This document shows positions 5,101 through 5,211 of a stretch of 5,211 nt of DNA, piece after piece. Source of the stretch: an uncultured Bacilli bacterium (GTDB lineage Bacteria; Bacillota_I; Bacilli_A; RF39; UBA660); NCBI GenBank assembly GCA_934162425.1, contig CAKPIS010000013.1, positions 1 to 5,211 of the forward strand. The letters run 5' to 3'. Position numbers and translations under genes: made by a program. The notes beneath the pieces are model-generated. The model searched no databases. It saw nothing but the letters and a program-made list of their open reading frames with translations, and had not been told where the DNA came from. Each line of letters begins with the position of its first letter. The first letter of the stretch is position 1.

Positions 5101-5211
5101 ACAGCTCTGAACTCTTGTGAACGCATATGAACAGTTGTGAACGCATATGAACAGTTGTGAACGCATATGAACAGTTGTGAACGCATATGAACAGTTGTGA
5201 ACGCATATGAA
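5101..5211. repeat. 20-bp tandem repeat array with 10-bp sub-period (continues past right edge)
   Basis: The unit acgcatatgaacagttgtga is repeated perfectly from 5121 (four full copies and a partial one at the edge), preceded by one degenerate unit at 5101-5120. TGAAC recurs every 10 bp, about one helical turn, throughout. There are no spacers, so it is not a CRISPR array. The plus strand has TGA in all frames. The minus strand is open but shows no initiation signal or recognisable protein. The array could be an iteron-like or multi-site protein-binding array, or a simple minisatellite. Confidence 0.85.

Noticed and set aside
5101..5211. CRISPR array
   Set aside because: The repeats abut with no unique spacers between them, and the unit is 20 bp with an internal 10-bp period.
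5097..5211. Minus-strand protein made of repeats encoded by the 20-bp array
   Set aside because: All minus frames are open only because the unit lacks stops. There is no ribosome binding site or recognisable protein, and the frame would reach only a few dozen codons within the window.

Overview
The window is very AT-rich, and everything recognisable in it reads on the minus strand. The base composition, the membrane-anchored Asn/Ser/Thr-rich surface proteins, the GGAAAG-type ribosome binding sites and the accessory content suggest a low-GC Bacillota genome, perhaps an uncultured gut Bacilli/RF39-type lineage. The lineage is inference. UGA appears to be a normal stop, because Trp is written TGG and the avd-like frame ends at TGA. 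The layout is given in the direction of transcription, from high to low coordinates.

(1) Positions 5040-5211 hold an AT-rich stretch and a 20-bp tandem repeat in which TGAAC recurs every 10 bp. The repeat runs off the right edge.

(2) Positions 4596-5036 are a type III toxin-antitoxin locus of the CptIN/TenpIN kind. It has a weak promoter, two 49-nt antitoxin repeats that can each fold as an H-type pseudoknot, a rho-independent terminator, and then a decayed toxin gene with frameshifts and an apparent internal deletion.

(3) Positions 904-4511 are a diversity-generating retroelement (DGR). A recognisable promoter drives a 572-residue membrane-anchored target protein whose C-terminal lectin-like domain carries the variable repeat (VR). 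A hairpin lies just after this gene. Next come a MutS-domain-I-like accessory frame and an Avd-like four-helix frame. These two lie in the same phase, separated by one TAA, and the probable true start lies in another frame. They look like one broken msl-avd gene. An apparently intact reverse transcriptase with YMDD follows, overlapping the avd frame by 20 nt.

(4) Positions 643-903 contain the template repeat (TR), which includes an AAC-AAC-AAC-AAT tract, followed by a spacer with hairpins.

(5) Positions 1-642 hold a small unknown protein gene that overlaps the start of a second membrane-anchored protein. That second protein is probably another DGR target, and it is cut by the left edge.

In a working system the RT and its accessory proteins would copy the TR RNA with errors at adenines and write the cDNA into the VR. 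Here the accessory gene is interrupted, only about half of the TR/VR differences fall at template adenines, and the TR has a 2-nt gap relative to the VR. The copy may therefore be decaying, or the VR may have been written from another template. The toxin remnant next door supports a picture of a degrading defence and variation island.
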